NCBI GenBank assembly: GCA_009918425.1
Contig: RGEC01000027.1
Span: 1-15,056, forward strand
Length of the DNA: 15,056 nucleotides
Source of the DNA: Bacteroidota bacterium
GTDB taxonomy: Bacteria > Bacteroidota > Bacteroidia > NS11-12g > UBA955
Direction of reading: 5' to 3'
Shown here: positions 1 to 8,989 of the stretch, piece after piece
Position numbering within the stretch: the first letter of the stretch is position 1
Layout of the letters: every line of letters starts with the position of its first letter
Notes under the pieces: generated by a model
The model's database searches: none
What the model saw: the letters and a program-made list of their open reading frames with translations, nothing else
Told to the model about the DNA's origin: nothing
Position numbers and translations under genes: made by a program

Positions 1-1
1 T

Positions 2-2293
2 ACCCAAACCGGTAGAAGTATTGATAAACTGGTGGGTTTTGCCTTCGCAAACGTTTAGTATGCGGAAGTTTACACTGGGCAGTGGGCTTACCGTGATGGT
101 ATCGCGCTTGATACGCTCATAGCCATATATGCTGGAGATGGCTTTATAGGTCACATAGTATACACCGCCTTTGGGGTAGAAGTGAATCGGATCTACAGCT
201 TCACTGCTGTCGCCATCGCCAAAGTACCACTTGTGGTCTATAAATCCTGTTAGTATTTTAGATTTGTTCACAAACTCAACCGCATCACCTTCGCAGGTTA
301 CTTTAGAACGGGTAAAGTCAGGCTCAGGAAGGGGGGCTACATATATATAGTGCTTCAGGAGGGTGTCGCAATTGTATGGACCCAGATCCTGAATACTAAC
401 TTCTGCTGTATATTGAGAGTCAATATCGATTTTGTCGGGGGTATATACCAAACGGCCTGCAGCACCGGAAGAAGAAACCGGATCAGACCAGGTAAAGGTT
501 TTAAGAACCCGGCCTGTCTTGGACTTCATGGTTACATTTTTCACCTTCCATTTTGTATTATGTCCACTGTTTGAGTATCCGGTGGGTTCCATCAGATTGT
601 AGGCAAGTGTATCACCCAAAGCAACCACATGGGGAGAGCCCAAACCTCCGGTACCAGATTTTTTAGGGGATGTTTTAAATGGAGTACCAGCTGAAAGTTT
701 GGCACCATAGGGCGCAGGATTAATTTTCAGAGTAACACTATCAGGAGCACTTATACATAAGTATTTTTTGTAAAAAATCTCCGTTTCAATCGTATATCCG
801 GTCAGTGCTGTGCTAAAATTAATCTGGTTGAGGGTACCACCCGACATTATGATATCAGAATTCTGGTAGGTAAAGGAACCCAGTTTCGCGAGAATCGTAT
901 TCGAGGCAGTTACGGTAGGATTAACATATACGGCATACTGCTGCCCCCCTTTCATGTCGAATGAGGCTTTAAGTGTACTACGCTTTGCACTACCGGCAGA
1001 CTTTACAGGCCCTGTATAAATTTTAGTCCACATGCTGGAAGTAGTTGTGGCACCGGCATCAGACCAGCTGCCTTTGCGAAGCCATACTTCTACGTCGAGT
1101 GAGGTTCCGGCTGAAAAATTTACATCATAAATATTCAGTCCTAAACTATCTACGGTAATATCAGCCCCTGTGGTACGAATATCAAACATACTCGAGGGCC
1201 AGCCATAGGCAGGTGCATTCAATCCTGTTGAAAGCATAGCACGCTCGAAGTCTGAATAACTCGAAACGTAATATTTATAGGTAGCGCCTGATGAAAGGTA
1301 AGGAGTTTTATATGTTCTTCCTCTACCCACATTTTTGGTAAGGGCTCTGTCTGAATACCAAACAAGAGAATCCGTGGCATTTACGGGAACGGCACGAAGT
1401 ACCAGACTCTGGCTGCCACAAACCATAGTATCAATTGCATCTGGAGTTGGTTTGCTACCGGCAAATTTGAACGCAAACACGGCAGTATCATTTTTTCTGA
1501 AACTGTCGAGTTTGTTATCGGGTTTATCAGTCCATACACGGATGGTGTAGTTTGTATTGGCAGTGTAGGTGTATCCGGAAACAACTGTAAGCAGAGTGTC
1601 TTTACCTGAGGCAATTTTTATTTTTTTCCAGAAAGGACCTGTAGTTGTACCATTTACATTGCAGTAATATTGGAAACTATCCAAGCCGGTTTTGCCGAAA
1701 TTTTTAAATCTGGCCTTTATGTCTTGCTTGTATACGCATTTATCAGGGGTACTGATTGCCAAGGTGCCGGCATCTTTGAGGTATGGTGGAAGTACTATAA
1801 ATCTTAATTCCATCCACTGGTCACTTCCACCGCAGGTAGCTGTATTAATGCCACCCCAGTTGGAGTTAGCCGTACCTATACCTGGCCTAATGATATAACC
1901 GGGGCTGGGACAGTTGGAACCTGAACATGTTGAAGGAGGGTTAATCCATACTTCACCGGCATAACGATTGCATAAGGTCCAGACGTTACCACCCACTGAA
2001 GGGCTTGTATAATTCGACAGATTATTGAGCGCTGCGGCATAATCTTTTGCCACAGTAGCATCACTGTGCGACAATCCTGTTGTGTTGTAAGTTCCGGAAA
2101 TTTTCATTCCCAGATAGGAGTTGGTAGGCACCAGCTTTGCACGAAAATTGTTCCATTTGGTAATCTGGGCAGCGGTTGCAGGAACTGCGTTCCTGAAGGT
2201 GTCTCGCCAAACGATGTCTTGTGCATTAACCCCATTCAGTAGGGATAATAAAACAAACAAAACAATTAGAGAGTAACGTATTTGTGTTTTCAT
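2..2293 (-). CDS. Secreted multidomain PKD/Ig-like surface protein (C-terminus outside window)
   Basis: An uninterrupted reading frame of 764 codons starts at the ATG at 2293 and is still open at the left edge, so only the N-terminal part is present. Residues 1-25 form a signal peptide with a hydrophobic core and an A-Q end, typical of Bacteroidota exported proteins. Residues about 26-167 form a region I do not recognise, with Cys108, Cys123, Cys128 and Cys154. Residues about 175-278 resemble a CARDB-type beta-sandwich. Residues about 288-345 resemble the Ig-like domain common in T9SS cargo (CGS near 292, WYSD near 312). Residues about 350-512 look like another beta-sandwich. A clear PKD domain spans about 656-735 (WYFGDGDS at 689-696), and another begins near 738. 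By analogy with similarly built proteins it is probably a T9SS-exported adhesin or surface protein, but the sorting domain lies outside the window. Nothing catalytic is visible. Confidence 0.85.
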   Translation of the reverse strand, partial: MKTQIRYSLIVLFVLLSLLNGVNAQDIVWRDTFRNAVPATAAQITKWNNFRAKLVPTNSYLGMKISGTYNTTGLSHSDATVAKDYAAALNNLSNYTSPSVGGNVWTLCNRYAGEVWINPPSTCSGSNCPSPGYIIRPGIGTANSNWGGINTATCGGSDQWMELRFIVLPPYLKDAGTLAISTPDKCVYKQDIKARFKNFGKTGLDSFQYYCNVNGTTTGPFWKKIKIASGKDTLLTVVSGYTYTANTNYTIRVWTDKPDNKLDSFRKNDTAVFAFKFAGSKPTPDAIDTMVCGSQSLVLRAVPVNATDSLVWYSDRALTKNVGRGRTYKTPYLSSGATYKYYVSSYSDFERAMLSTGLNAPAYGWPSSMFDIRTTGADITVDSLGLNIYDVNFSAGTSLDVEVWLRKGSWSDAGATTTSSMWTKIYTGPVKSAGSAKRSTLKASFDMKGGQQYAVYVNPTVTASNTILAKLGSFTYQNSDIIMSGGTLNQINFSTALTGYTIETEIFYKKYLCISAPDSVTLKINPAPYGAKLSAGTPFKTSPKKSGTGGLGSPHVVALGDTLAYNLMEPTGYSNSGHNTKWKVKNVTMKSKTGRVLKTFTWSDPVSSSGAAGRLVYTPDKIDIDSQYTAEVSIQDLGPYNCDTLLKHYIYVAPLPEPDFTRSKVTCEGDAVEFVNKSKILTGFIDHKWYFGDGDSSEAVDPIHFYPKGGVYYVTYKAISSIYGYERIKRDTITVSPLPSVNFRILNVCEGKTHQFINTSTGLG

Positions 2294-2311
2294 AGTGGAG
2301 TAGTTATTTTT

Positions 2312-2343
2312 CAAATTAAATTAATTCTTTGTTAATTTCCAAA
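2312..2343 (-). promoter_or_regulatory. Candidate Bacteroidota promoter for the left-edge surface protein
   Basis: Read on the minus strand, TTTG (2343-2340) is followed after 20 bases by TTAATTTG (2319-2312). This matches the Bacteroidota -33 TTG / -7 TAnnTTTG arrangement with one mismatch in the -7 box. It would give a transcript starting about 10-15 bases before the ATG at 2293. The spacing is good, but the region is AT-rich, so a chance match is possible. Confidence 0.4.
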
Positions 2344-2381
2344 TCAGCACCCTCACCTCAAAATACGGCTATTTAGGAAAC

Positions 2382-2399
2382 TCTGATTAAACAATCAGA
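2382..2399. repeat. Perfect 7-base inverted repeat upstream of the left-edge gene
   Basis: TCTGATT and AATCAGA flank a 4-base AAAC loop. It lies about 40 bases upstream of the -33 box of the candidate promoter for the left-edge surface protein. It could be an operator for a dimeric regulator or a small hairpin. No T-run follows on either strand, so it does not look like an intrinsic terminator. Confidence 0.4.
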
Positions 2400-2558
2400 T
2401 TCTAAAACTTAATTTTATATGCTTTCACCCACTATTTGTTCTTCAAAAGAATTTAACACATTGTATTTCATAGCTTTAAAATTTTATTAAAACATTGTGC
2501 CCCGAGGCTACAAATGCATGGGAAAAATGCTGATAGACTTCAATTTCAATTTTAAAAT

Positions 2559-2580
2559 ATCAAAAAATAAAATTTTTGAT
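2559..2580. repeat. AT-rich inverted repeat downstream of ffh
   Basis: ATCAAAAA and TTTTTGAT form a perfect 8-base stem around a 6-base loop, about 115 bases past the ffh stop. On the minus strand it could be a weak transcription stop for ffh, but it has almost no G-C pairs and no clean T-tract, so a terminator role is only a possibility. Confidence 0.25.
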
Positions 2581-2696
2581 TGGATTTCATACCTAAATTT
2601 ATTCAATAAAACGTTAAAAACCATATTCATAACTATAGGCAGCCAGATTCACAAGCATCCGATTGTCACGGAATTGTAAGGAATTGCAGATTTTTT

Positions 2697-4019
2697 TTAA
2701 CGACGCATACCAGGGAAGCCCATACCCGGCATTTTGCGGTTTTGCATGGCCTTCATCATTTGCCTCATCTGGTTGAACTGGGTCAGCAGTTTATTAAGCT
2801 CCTGAATGGTTCTGCCGCTACCATTTACAATGCGTTGTTTGCGTGAGCCGTTCAGTATTTCCGGTTTCGCTCTTTCTGCGGGGGTCATCGACTGAATCAT
2901 GGCCTCAATTCCCTTAAATGCATTTTCATCAATATCCAGGTCTTTAATTTTACTCCCTACGCCGGGAATCATGGCCATAAGATCTTTCATGTTGCCCATT
3001 TTTTTAATTTGCTGAAGCTGAATCAGAAAATCATCAAAATCAAAATTATTTTTGGCTATTTTCTTGGAAAGACGTGCGGCTTCTTCTTCATCAAAAGCTG
3101 CCTGGGCTTTTTCGACGAGGGTTACCACATCACCCTTGCCTAGTATTCTGCCCGCCATCCTGTCGGGATAGAAAACATCAAGTGCTTCAGGTTTTTCGCC
3201 ATTGCTTACAAACTTTATGGGCTTGTTAACAACCGATTTGATAGACAAAGCGGCACCACCACGGGTATCTCCATCCAATTTTGTAAGTACTACACCGGTA
3301 AAATCCAATACCTGATTGAATGTACGGGCGGTATTCACTGCATCCTGACCTGTCATGGAATCCACCACAAACAGTATTTCTGCCGGAGAAAGCGCTTTTT
3401 TCAAAGCCGCGATTTCATCCATCATCTGCTGATCTACTGAGGTACGGCCTGCAGTATCCACCACCACCACATTGTGGTTATTCAACTTGGCAAATGCAAT
3501 GGCATTTCTGGCAATACTGAGCGGATCTGTACTTTGGTCTTCACTAAAAACTTTTACTTCCGTTGCCGAACCCAATACCTTGAGCTGTTCGCGGGCGGCG
3601 GGCCTGTATACATCACAGGCTACCAGCAGGGGATTTTTGCCCTGGGATTTCAGAAAACGTCCGAGTTTTCCGGTAAATGTGGTTTTACCGGAACCTTGTA
3701 AACCGGCAATGAGTATTACCGCAGGGCTGCCGGAGAGTTTAAGTTCTGACTGTTGTCCGCCCAGCAGCAGTACCAGTTCATCATAAACTATTTTTGTGAG
3801 TAACTGGCCCGGAGAAACGGCTGTGAGTACGTTTTTTCCACGGGCTTCTTCCAGCACCTTGTCGGTAAATTCCTTGGCTACCTTGAAGTTAACGTCGGCA
3901 GAAATAAGTGCTCGGCGAATCTCTTTCACCGTTTCAGCCACGTTTAAATCATTGATCTTGCCTTGCCCCTTAAGGGTTTTGAAGGCTTTTTCCAGTTTGC
4001 GTTGTAAGTTATCAAACAT
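2697..4019 (-). CDS. ffh: Signal recognition particle protein Ffh (SRP54 GTPase)
   Basis: This 440-residue protein is the bacterial SRP54 homologue. It binds hydrophobic signal sequences on nascent chains, associates with the small SRP RNA and, with the receptor FtsY, delivers ribosomes to the inner-membrane Sec translocon. The N-terminal helical bundle occupies about residues 1-88. The GTPase (NG) domain shows the P-loop GLQGSGKTT (106-114), DVYRPAA (136-142), DTAGR (188-192) and TKLDGD (246-251). The methionine-rich M domain (about 325-440) holds the RNA-binding stretch around residues 377-402, with SRKQRI at 392-397, and a Met-rich, Gly-containing tail. Length and motif order match complete family members (E. 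coli Ffh is 453 residues). The ATG at 4019 gives the usual MFDNLQRKLEKAF-type start. It lies 59 bases downstream of the giant adhesin gene on the same strand and may have its own promoter. Confidence 0.98.
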   Translation of the reverse strand: MFDNLQRKLEKAFKTLKGQGKINDLNVAETVKEIRRALISADVNFKVAKEFTDKVLEEARGKNVLTAVSPGQLLTKIVYDELVLLLGGQQSELKLSGSPAVILIAGLQGSGKTTFTGKLGRFLKSQGKNPLLVACDVYRPAAREQLKVLGSATEVKVFSEDQSTDPLSIARNAIAFAKLNNHNVVVVDTAGRTSVDQQMMDEIAALKKALSPAEILFVVDSMTGQDAVNTARTFNQVLDFTGVVLTKLDGDTRGGAALSIKSVVNKPIKFVSNGEKPEALDVFYPDRMAGRILGKGDVVTLVEKAQAAFDEEEAARLSKKIAKNNFDFDDFLIQLQQIKKMGNMKDLMAMIPGVGSKIKDLDIDENAFKGIEAMIQSMTPAERAKPEILNGSRKQRIVNGSGRTIQELNKLLTQFNQMRQMMKAMQNRKMPGMGFPGMRR

Positions 4020-4029
4020 AAGTGCGTTG

Positions 4030-4037
4030 CAAATTTA
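4030..4037 (-). promoter_or_regulatory. Candidate -7 box upstream of ffh
   Basis: On the minus strand this reads TAAATTTG, an exact TAnnTTTG match ending 10 bases before the ffh ATG. No TTG was found at the expected -33 distance. If real, the leader would be only a few bases long. Support is the box and its position only. Confidence 0.3.
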
Positions 4038-4078
4038 CCGACACTTTATGTCAGTTTAGCGTATTGTTTCAGTTTTCG

Positions 4079-7000
4079 TTAACGAATTAGATATACAGTG
4101 CCTCTTTTTTGATGTGGTACACCGTCATAGCCAATAGCTTTTACCTCATATATATATAGTCCTGCAGGGCATTGGCTGTTCATGAAAGTTCCATCCCAGC
4201 CTTGTGCCGGACTGCCTGTACTGAAAATCATTTGCCCCCAGCGGTTAAATATGCGAAACTCATAACGCAGGGCCGGATTGGGATGGTTGCCAAAAATGTA
4301 GCCCGTTGTGGGTCTAAAAATATCATTCAGGCCATTCTGGTTGGGCGAAAACCCGGAAGGAACCCAAACATAGGAAGAAGGTACAAAACAAACCGAATTT
4401 GAAATGGATGAATCCAATGTACCGGTATCTTTCACGGCCACAATCCTGAAGCAGATGCTGTCAAGCCCAAAACTTTCCAGGTCTATACTGTCTTTTGCGG
4501 TTTGGGAAGCGGATAGGGTAAGCCAGTCTCTATAAATTCCGCTGCGCTGTTTCAACTGCAATTTATAGGCTTTGACCCCTGAATACCAGTATCCGTATTG
4601 ATTCCAGTTGATTTTAACACTTTTACTACCTGCAATTCCCTGCAGGAAGATGGAATTTGAGGCCGTGCCGGCATCATCGGTAAGTCCGCAGTGATCGCGA
4701 TAGGCAACCCTGTAATAATAGGATGCAATATGCGCATCAGCGCTGTTATCATAGGCTTTCAAACCTTGCACCTGCTTAACCGCCTGAAATGTTCCGGGCA
4801 GGCCACTGCCTGACTTTTCGAGAACAAAAGACGAGCCTGGGTTCCATGCGTAATCCGATTTCCAGAATACTGTTGGAAAAGAATCATTGGCTACTGTTAC
4901 CAAGGTTACCAAAGCGCTGCCATCAGGTTTGCCATAGCGTGGTTTTCCGCAGGTTTCATTGCTGCGCGAACGATAAACTTTGTTTTTATGGACGGCCTCC
5001 ACAAAATAGCAGTAATTCTGGTCGCATTTCCAGCTATCCGTATAAATAAGCTGATCCTTATCTATGATGGAAATTGATTTAAAACTTCCACCCGGATCCT
5101 TGCGGAAAAGCTCGTAATGGCTAAGTTCAGTTCCCCATCCATCATAGGAAAGCCATTTCAAATCGATATGGTATTTTTGGGTGGAAGTATCACGCAATAA
5201 AATGGTGCAATGAGAAACGGCCAATTTGCCCTGCTGCGCACAGGTGTCTTCCACCTTCAAACTGTAGCAATAGCGCTGTTTGCTGAGGGTTTGTGCCGGA
5301 AATGAAAAATTCAGGCTCGTGTCTTTGCGTGCTGATACGCTTTGCTTGTAAATATATCTTGTGCTATCCAGATAAATATGATAGCGCATAAAATTGCCCA
5401 AACCGGATTGATGCCAGTTAATCGCAGCTGTATTTGGATCTTTAACAGTCACGAAGGCAATCTCGGAAGGTTTGGGTCCTGCGGTATCCAGCACATAAAC
5501 CCCGCGAACCACGGTTGCCGTGCAACCTTTAACATCCCTAACATTTAGGGATACCGCATGGTTAAAGGGTTCTTTGTATCTCCAGCCTGTAACTTTAAGG
5601 CTCGATGTGTCCTTGAATGTTGAGAGATCTCCAAAATCCCAGCGATAGTTAGCAATGATGGAGGCTGAAGTCCCTGTATATTCAAACTGAACGGCATCTT
5701 TGGCGCAGAAGGTATCTTTTGAAGTTTTGAATGATGGTTTAGGCTTTTCCCATACCACGAATGAATCTATGGTAATACTGTCTTTACAGCCATTGATGTT
5801 TTCCGCAATAAGTTTTGTTCTGAATATCCCCGGTGAACCAAAAAGAAAATTAGGTGCAGGCTGATTTTTAATATCAATCTTCCCATCCCCGTCGAAATCC
5901 CAGTAATTTTTGGTCACAAAGCGGCTTTTATCGGAGAAACTTACCAGCAATTCCCCGGCACATCCTTCTGTTTTTCTGAGAAAACGGGCCGAACTGTAGG
6001 TAAAATTGGGTTCGGCAGTCTTCCATACTTCCACACTTTCGGGAGATTTTGCGTACGCAAAACAGTTGAACTGATCAGCCACAATCAGCAAGGGGTCGAA
6101 TCGCTGGGTAGTAAGGGTTTTGTCGGTAACCTTGTATTTGTGGAACTGCCCGTTTTTAAGGCTATCGGTAACATTTCCGTCACCATAATCAATGTAGGCC
6201 CGCACATAATCCTGACTATTGTTGTTAAAACTAACGGTCAGGGGTTCGCAGCCTTTATTTCCTGCAAGTGTCAATTTTGGGATAGGGCCTATAACCTTGA
6301 AAAATCCCTTTTTTGTCAGGGTGTCATAGCATCCAAGATAATTTTGAACCACGAGTCTGACATCATAACCTGTTCCCAGATTATCCTTAAATGTCTGTGA
6401 GATAACATCGTTGTTCTTGGAATACTGGGTCGCTCCGTTGGAAAATGTCCACCAACTGTTTATTGCACCCGGCGTGGTATTAAATATTTTCACCAGTTTG
6501 GGAGCACAGTACACCACAGAATCAGGGGAATAAAGTGACGCTTTTAATTTGAATATGTTGATGACCGTGCTACTGGTATCTGCACAGCTTTGATACTTAA
6601 CTATGAGCCTGATTGGAAAATCACCCATCTGGGTAAAAGTTCCGTTGGGAGACCAGGCAGTTCGGGATGGTTTTATAATTACGCTGGGCGAATCACATAT
6701 CCAGCGAACGCTGTCGGACCACCAGCTGCTGGCGTTCCCAAAATTTACAGTATTGCCTCTGCACCTGCCCATGTATGGAATGTTGATACGGGACTTCACA
6801 CCGGATTCAATGTATGTTCTGCGGGTTGAATCTTTACAACCGGAACCTGTGCTGTAAACCAGCCAACATTCATAATCACCTCGGGCCAAAGTACTGGTTA
6901 CCGTTGTTTTGGTTGGGTCTGAAATGGGAAATCCCGTCGGATTGGTTCGTTTCCACAAATACTGAAATGAGGCGGAGCTGCCATGAAAATTCAGGTCACT

Positions 7001-8989
7001 TAAAAGTGTGGCTTTAAGCGTAACGGGCAATGGGGCGCATCCGTAGGTAGGGCTAATGCTGGTTTTGATTATGGCACCACTAACCTTTACCCTGCGGTTA
7101 TGTTTTATGGTGTATTTGCATTCCCCATTGGGTTTTTCTATGGTGTATTCAATTCTGTATATTCCCGGAAAGCCGATTTGCATATAGGATGAATCACCAT
7201 AGGATTGATATACAATATTTACCGAGTCGAGGTGGTAGGCTTTCCAATAAGACTGAAAACCCTTAACCGGTTTTAACTGTCTGGCTTTAAACAGAACCTT
7301 CTGATTGGTGCAGACAATGGTATCGGGCACGTTCAGCACTACATCCGGCACTTCCACCTTCACCCAGGCTTTTTTAGTCTGAGTATCCCTGCATCCGCGG
7401 TTATTACTCACAATCATGCGTACCGCATAATTTCCCGGCAAACTGTATTGAATTACCGGCTGCTCATCCGTGGAAGTGGTAAGCACGCCACCGCTTAGGT
7501 TGTAGAAAGTCCACTGAAACTGATTTTTAGTGCGTGAGGTGCCCGGCCCTATACGGCTGCTAAATGTTACTTTCTGGTATGGGCAGGTAGGTGCGGGATT
7601 GTAAACAAACTCTGTATCAATGGAACCGCCTACTACCGCATTTTTTTGGTACAGCGTATCAATACAGCCATTGGAAGATGAAGCAATCAGCCTGGCAGAA
7701 TATTTATTGATGCTGTTGGTGATGTATTGATAGTCTTTCCCTGTAGCGACGTTGATGATAGTACCGGCACTGTCCCAGATTGTCCATCGCCAGGTGGTGT
7801 TAGGGCCCAGCACAGAATTGTTGGTAAACTGCACGGTGTCGGGAGTAGCGCAGTAGAAGGGAACAGGGGATGTGAATGCAGCCCTCGGTCCACTGATAAT
7901 TGCAGCTTTCTTTTTGAACAAATAGCTTCTGCAGCCTCCGCTTTCACTGGTAACCGTAATATCCGCAGAGCCTGTATCGTTAAATTTCCCTTTCACGGAA
8001 GAACCGGCGGTTTGACCGCTGTAGCCAGCACCGTTGATATTCCAACTGACCGTACCCTTGCCGGTATTTGAAACAGAAGCGGTAAACAGCCGGTTTGCAC
8101 AGAGTGTACTGGGACTGTAAGAGATGCTCATGATGGCGGTATCGCCGTAGTTCATGGCATCATTATTTTCATAAAAATATTTACATCCTGCTTTGGTGAC
8201 CAGCATGGCACGGTAGGAGTATGTTCCGGCCTTGTTGTAAGTAACCAGTGGAGCTCTGCCATAAAGACTGTCGGTAGTGGACCCCGGCATCCACCACTTG
8301 ATATAATCCACTGCCTGATTGGCGCTGTCTATGGTGGGAGTGAAACGTACGCTGAGGGGTGCACATCCTGAACTTCTGGAAGGTGATGCCGAATAAACTA
8401 CATCTTCCCAGATTCCTAAGGTAGAATCCAGAACCTTTTGCGCCTGACAACCCCAGCTGTCCTTTACGGCAATGTATACACGCTTATACCCCTTGCCCCC
8501 CTGGGTAAAAACATGCCAAAACTGTTTAGGACCATTACCTATAAATCGCGATTCAATAAGCCAGTCTCGGTAAACGATGTTTTTTGAATTGTCGGTAATA
8601 ATGATGGTATCTGTAGAATTGCCACAAAGTGAAACCTTGCTGAATCCTACATCAATTGAAGGATTGTCATGCACGCGAAATGCTTTTAATTTTTGGAGAG
8701 GCACTATTACTCCACCTGAAGTTGTAACTCGAACTTCAACATCAAAGGTACCCGGTGTTGTCATTACCGTGGAATAATCAGAGGACCCCGACTGAAAGTT
8801 ACCGCTTCCTATTTTCCATTCATAATTGGTGCAGCCGGTACAGTTTTTAATGCGCAGCTTAACCGTCTGGGGGACGCATACATTGGGCGTAAGTACTTCA
8901 ATGGAAGGTGTCTGGGCGCTTATCCATACCGGTAAAAGTCCGCAAACAACAAACAAGCACCTGATAAAATATTTCACACCCGTATGCAT
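4079..8989 (-). CDS. Giant T9SS-secreted adhesin-like protein: PKD repeats, FN3-like units, type B sorting domain
   Basis: This 1636-residue protein has a signal peptide (about 1-25, ending W-I-S-A before Q26) for Sec export to the periplasm. Residues about 37-1180 form about 13 PKD-like beta-sandwich repeats of about 88 residues. The clearest cores are DYGDGN near 931, YWDFDGDG near 1028 and RWDFGD near 1113. Repeats 2-13 nearly all open with a Cys (for example SGCAPLSVRF, KGCEPLTVSF) and carry a second Cys late, usually as GC-x-D-T/S (NGCIDT, RGCRDT, LGCYDT). Residues about 1180-1530 look like four fibronectin III-type units. The last 100 residues are the 'gliding motility-associated' C-terminal domain (TIGR04131 type): VPSGFSPNQNGLND near 1540, then FNRWGQMIF, GWDG, and C-PAGLYIYEV. 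That domain is known to direct outer-membrane passage by the type IX system. The likely role is surface adhesion or matrix formation; no enzyme domain is seen. A GTG at codon 5 is an alternative start. Confidence 0.93.
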   Translation of the reverse strand: MHTGVKYFIRCLFVVCGLLPVWISAQTPSIEVLTPNVCVPQTVKLRIKNCTGCTNYEWKIGSGNFQSGSSDYSTVMTTPGTFDVEVRVTTSGGVIVPLQKLKAFRVHDNPSIDVGFSKVSLCGNSTDTIIITDNSKNIVYRDWLIESRFIGNGPKQFWHVFTQGGKGYKRVYIAVKDSWGCQAQKVLDSTLGIWEDVVYSASPSRSSGCAPLSVRFTPTIDSANQAVDYIKWWMPGSTTDSLYGRAPLVTYNKAGTYSYRAMLVTKAGCKYFYENNDAMNYGDTAIMSISYSPSTLCANRLFTASVSNTGKGTVSWNINGAGYSGQTAGSSVKGKFNDTGSADITVTSESGGCRSYLFKKKAAIISGPRAAFTSPVPFYCATPDTVQFTNNSVLGPNTTWRWTIWDSAGTIINVATGKDYQYITNSINKYSARLIASSSNGCIDTLYQKNAVVGGSIDTEFVYNPAPTCPYQKVTFSSRIGPGTSRTKNQFQWTFYNLSGGVLTTSTDEQPVIQYSLPGNYAVRMIVSNNRGCRDTQTKKAWVKVEVPDVVLNVPDTIVCTNQKVLFKARQLKPVKGFQSYWKAYHLDSVNIVYQSYGDSSYMQIGFPGIYRIEYTIEKPNGECKYTIKHNRRVKVSGAIIKTSISPTYGCAPLPVTLKATLLSDLNFHGSSASFQYLWKRTNPTGFPISDPTKTTVTSTLARGDYECWLVYSTGSGCKDSTRRTYIESGVKSRINIPYMGRCRGNTVNFGNASSWWSDSVRWICDSPSVIIKPSRTAWSPNGTFTQMGDFPIRLIVKYQSCADTSSTVINIFKLKASLYSPDSVVYCAPKLVKIFNTTPGAINSWWTFSNGATQYSKNNDVISQTFKDNLGTGYDVRLVVQNYLGCYDTLTKKGFFKVIGPIPKLTLAGNKGCEPLTVSFNNNSQDYVRAYIDYGDGNVTDSLKNGQFHKYKVTDKTLTTQRFDPLLIVADQFNCFAYAKSPESVEVWKTAEPNFTYSSARFLRKTEGCAGELLVSFSDKSRFVTKNYWDFDGDGKIDIKNQPAPNFLFGSPGIFRTKLIAENINGCKDSITIDSFVVWEKPKPSFKTSKDTFCAKDAVQFEYTGTSASIIANYRWDFGDLSTFKDTSSLKVTGWRYKEPFNHAVSLNVRDVKGCTATVVRGVYVLDTAGPKPSEIAFVTVKDPNTAAINWHQSGLGNFMRYHIYLDSTRYIYKQSVSARKDTSLNFSFPAQTLSKQRYCYSLKVEDTCAQQGKLAVSHCTILLRDTSTQKYHIDLKWLSYDGWGTELSHYELFRKDPGGSFKSISIIDKDQLIYTDSWKCDQNYCYFVEAVHKNKVYRSRSNETCGKPRYGKPDGSALVTLVTVANDSFPTVFWKSDYAWNPGSSFVLEKSGSGLPGTFQAVKQVQGLKAYDNSADAHIASYYYRVAYRDHCGLTDDAGTASNSIFLQGIAGSKSVKINWNQYGYWYSGVKAYKLQLKQRSGIYRDWLTLSASQTAKDSIDLESFGLDSICFRIVAVKDTGTLDSSISNSVCFVPSSYVWVPSGFSPNQNGLNDIFRPTTGYIFGNHPNPALRYEFRIFNRWGQMIFSTGSPAQGWDGTFMNSQCPAGLYIYEVKAIGYDGVPHQKRGTVYLIR

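Larger units (their letters stand above)
2294..2696. other. AT-rich intergenic region without a convincing gene
   Basis: This 403-base gap lies between ffh and the left-edge surface protein, both on the minus strand, and is clearly richer in A and T than the flanking genes. It holds the candidate promoter at 2312-2343, a perfect 7-base inverted repeat at 2382-2399, an AT-only palindrome at 2549-2558, an 8-base inverted repeat at 2559-2580, and a GGAATTG direct repeat just downstream of the ffh stop (about 2670-2687). A 60-codon plus-strand frame at 2497-2679 looks like AT-rich chance sequence. No structured RNA was recognised. Confidence 0.6.

Noticed and set aside
2497..2679. 60-codon plus-strand reading frame in the AT-rich gap
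   Set aside because: The composition is that of the AT-rich spacer (mostly N, K, F, I), with no recognisable motif, and it contains the inverted repeats; it is probably chance.
2294..2696. Possible SRP RNA or other structured RNA next to ffh
   Set aside because: No GGAAG-type tetraloop hairpin or other conserved SRP RNA element was found in the spacer.
3472..3786. 104-codon plus-strand frame antisense to ffh
   Set aside because: It is a shadow of the conserved GTPase domain coding sequence.
4075..4086. Perfect 12-base palindrome TTCGTTAACGAA overlapping the adhesin stop codon
   Set aside because: It has no loop and no following T-run, so it is not a convincing terminator; as an isolated palindrome it may be chance.
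7727..8071. 114-codon plus-strand frame inside the giant adhesin gene
   Set aside because: It lies wholly antisense to a gene with a clear domain pattern; its translation shows no family features of its own.
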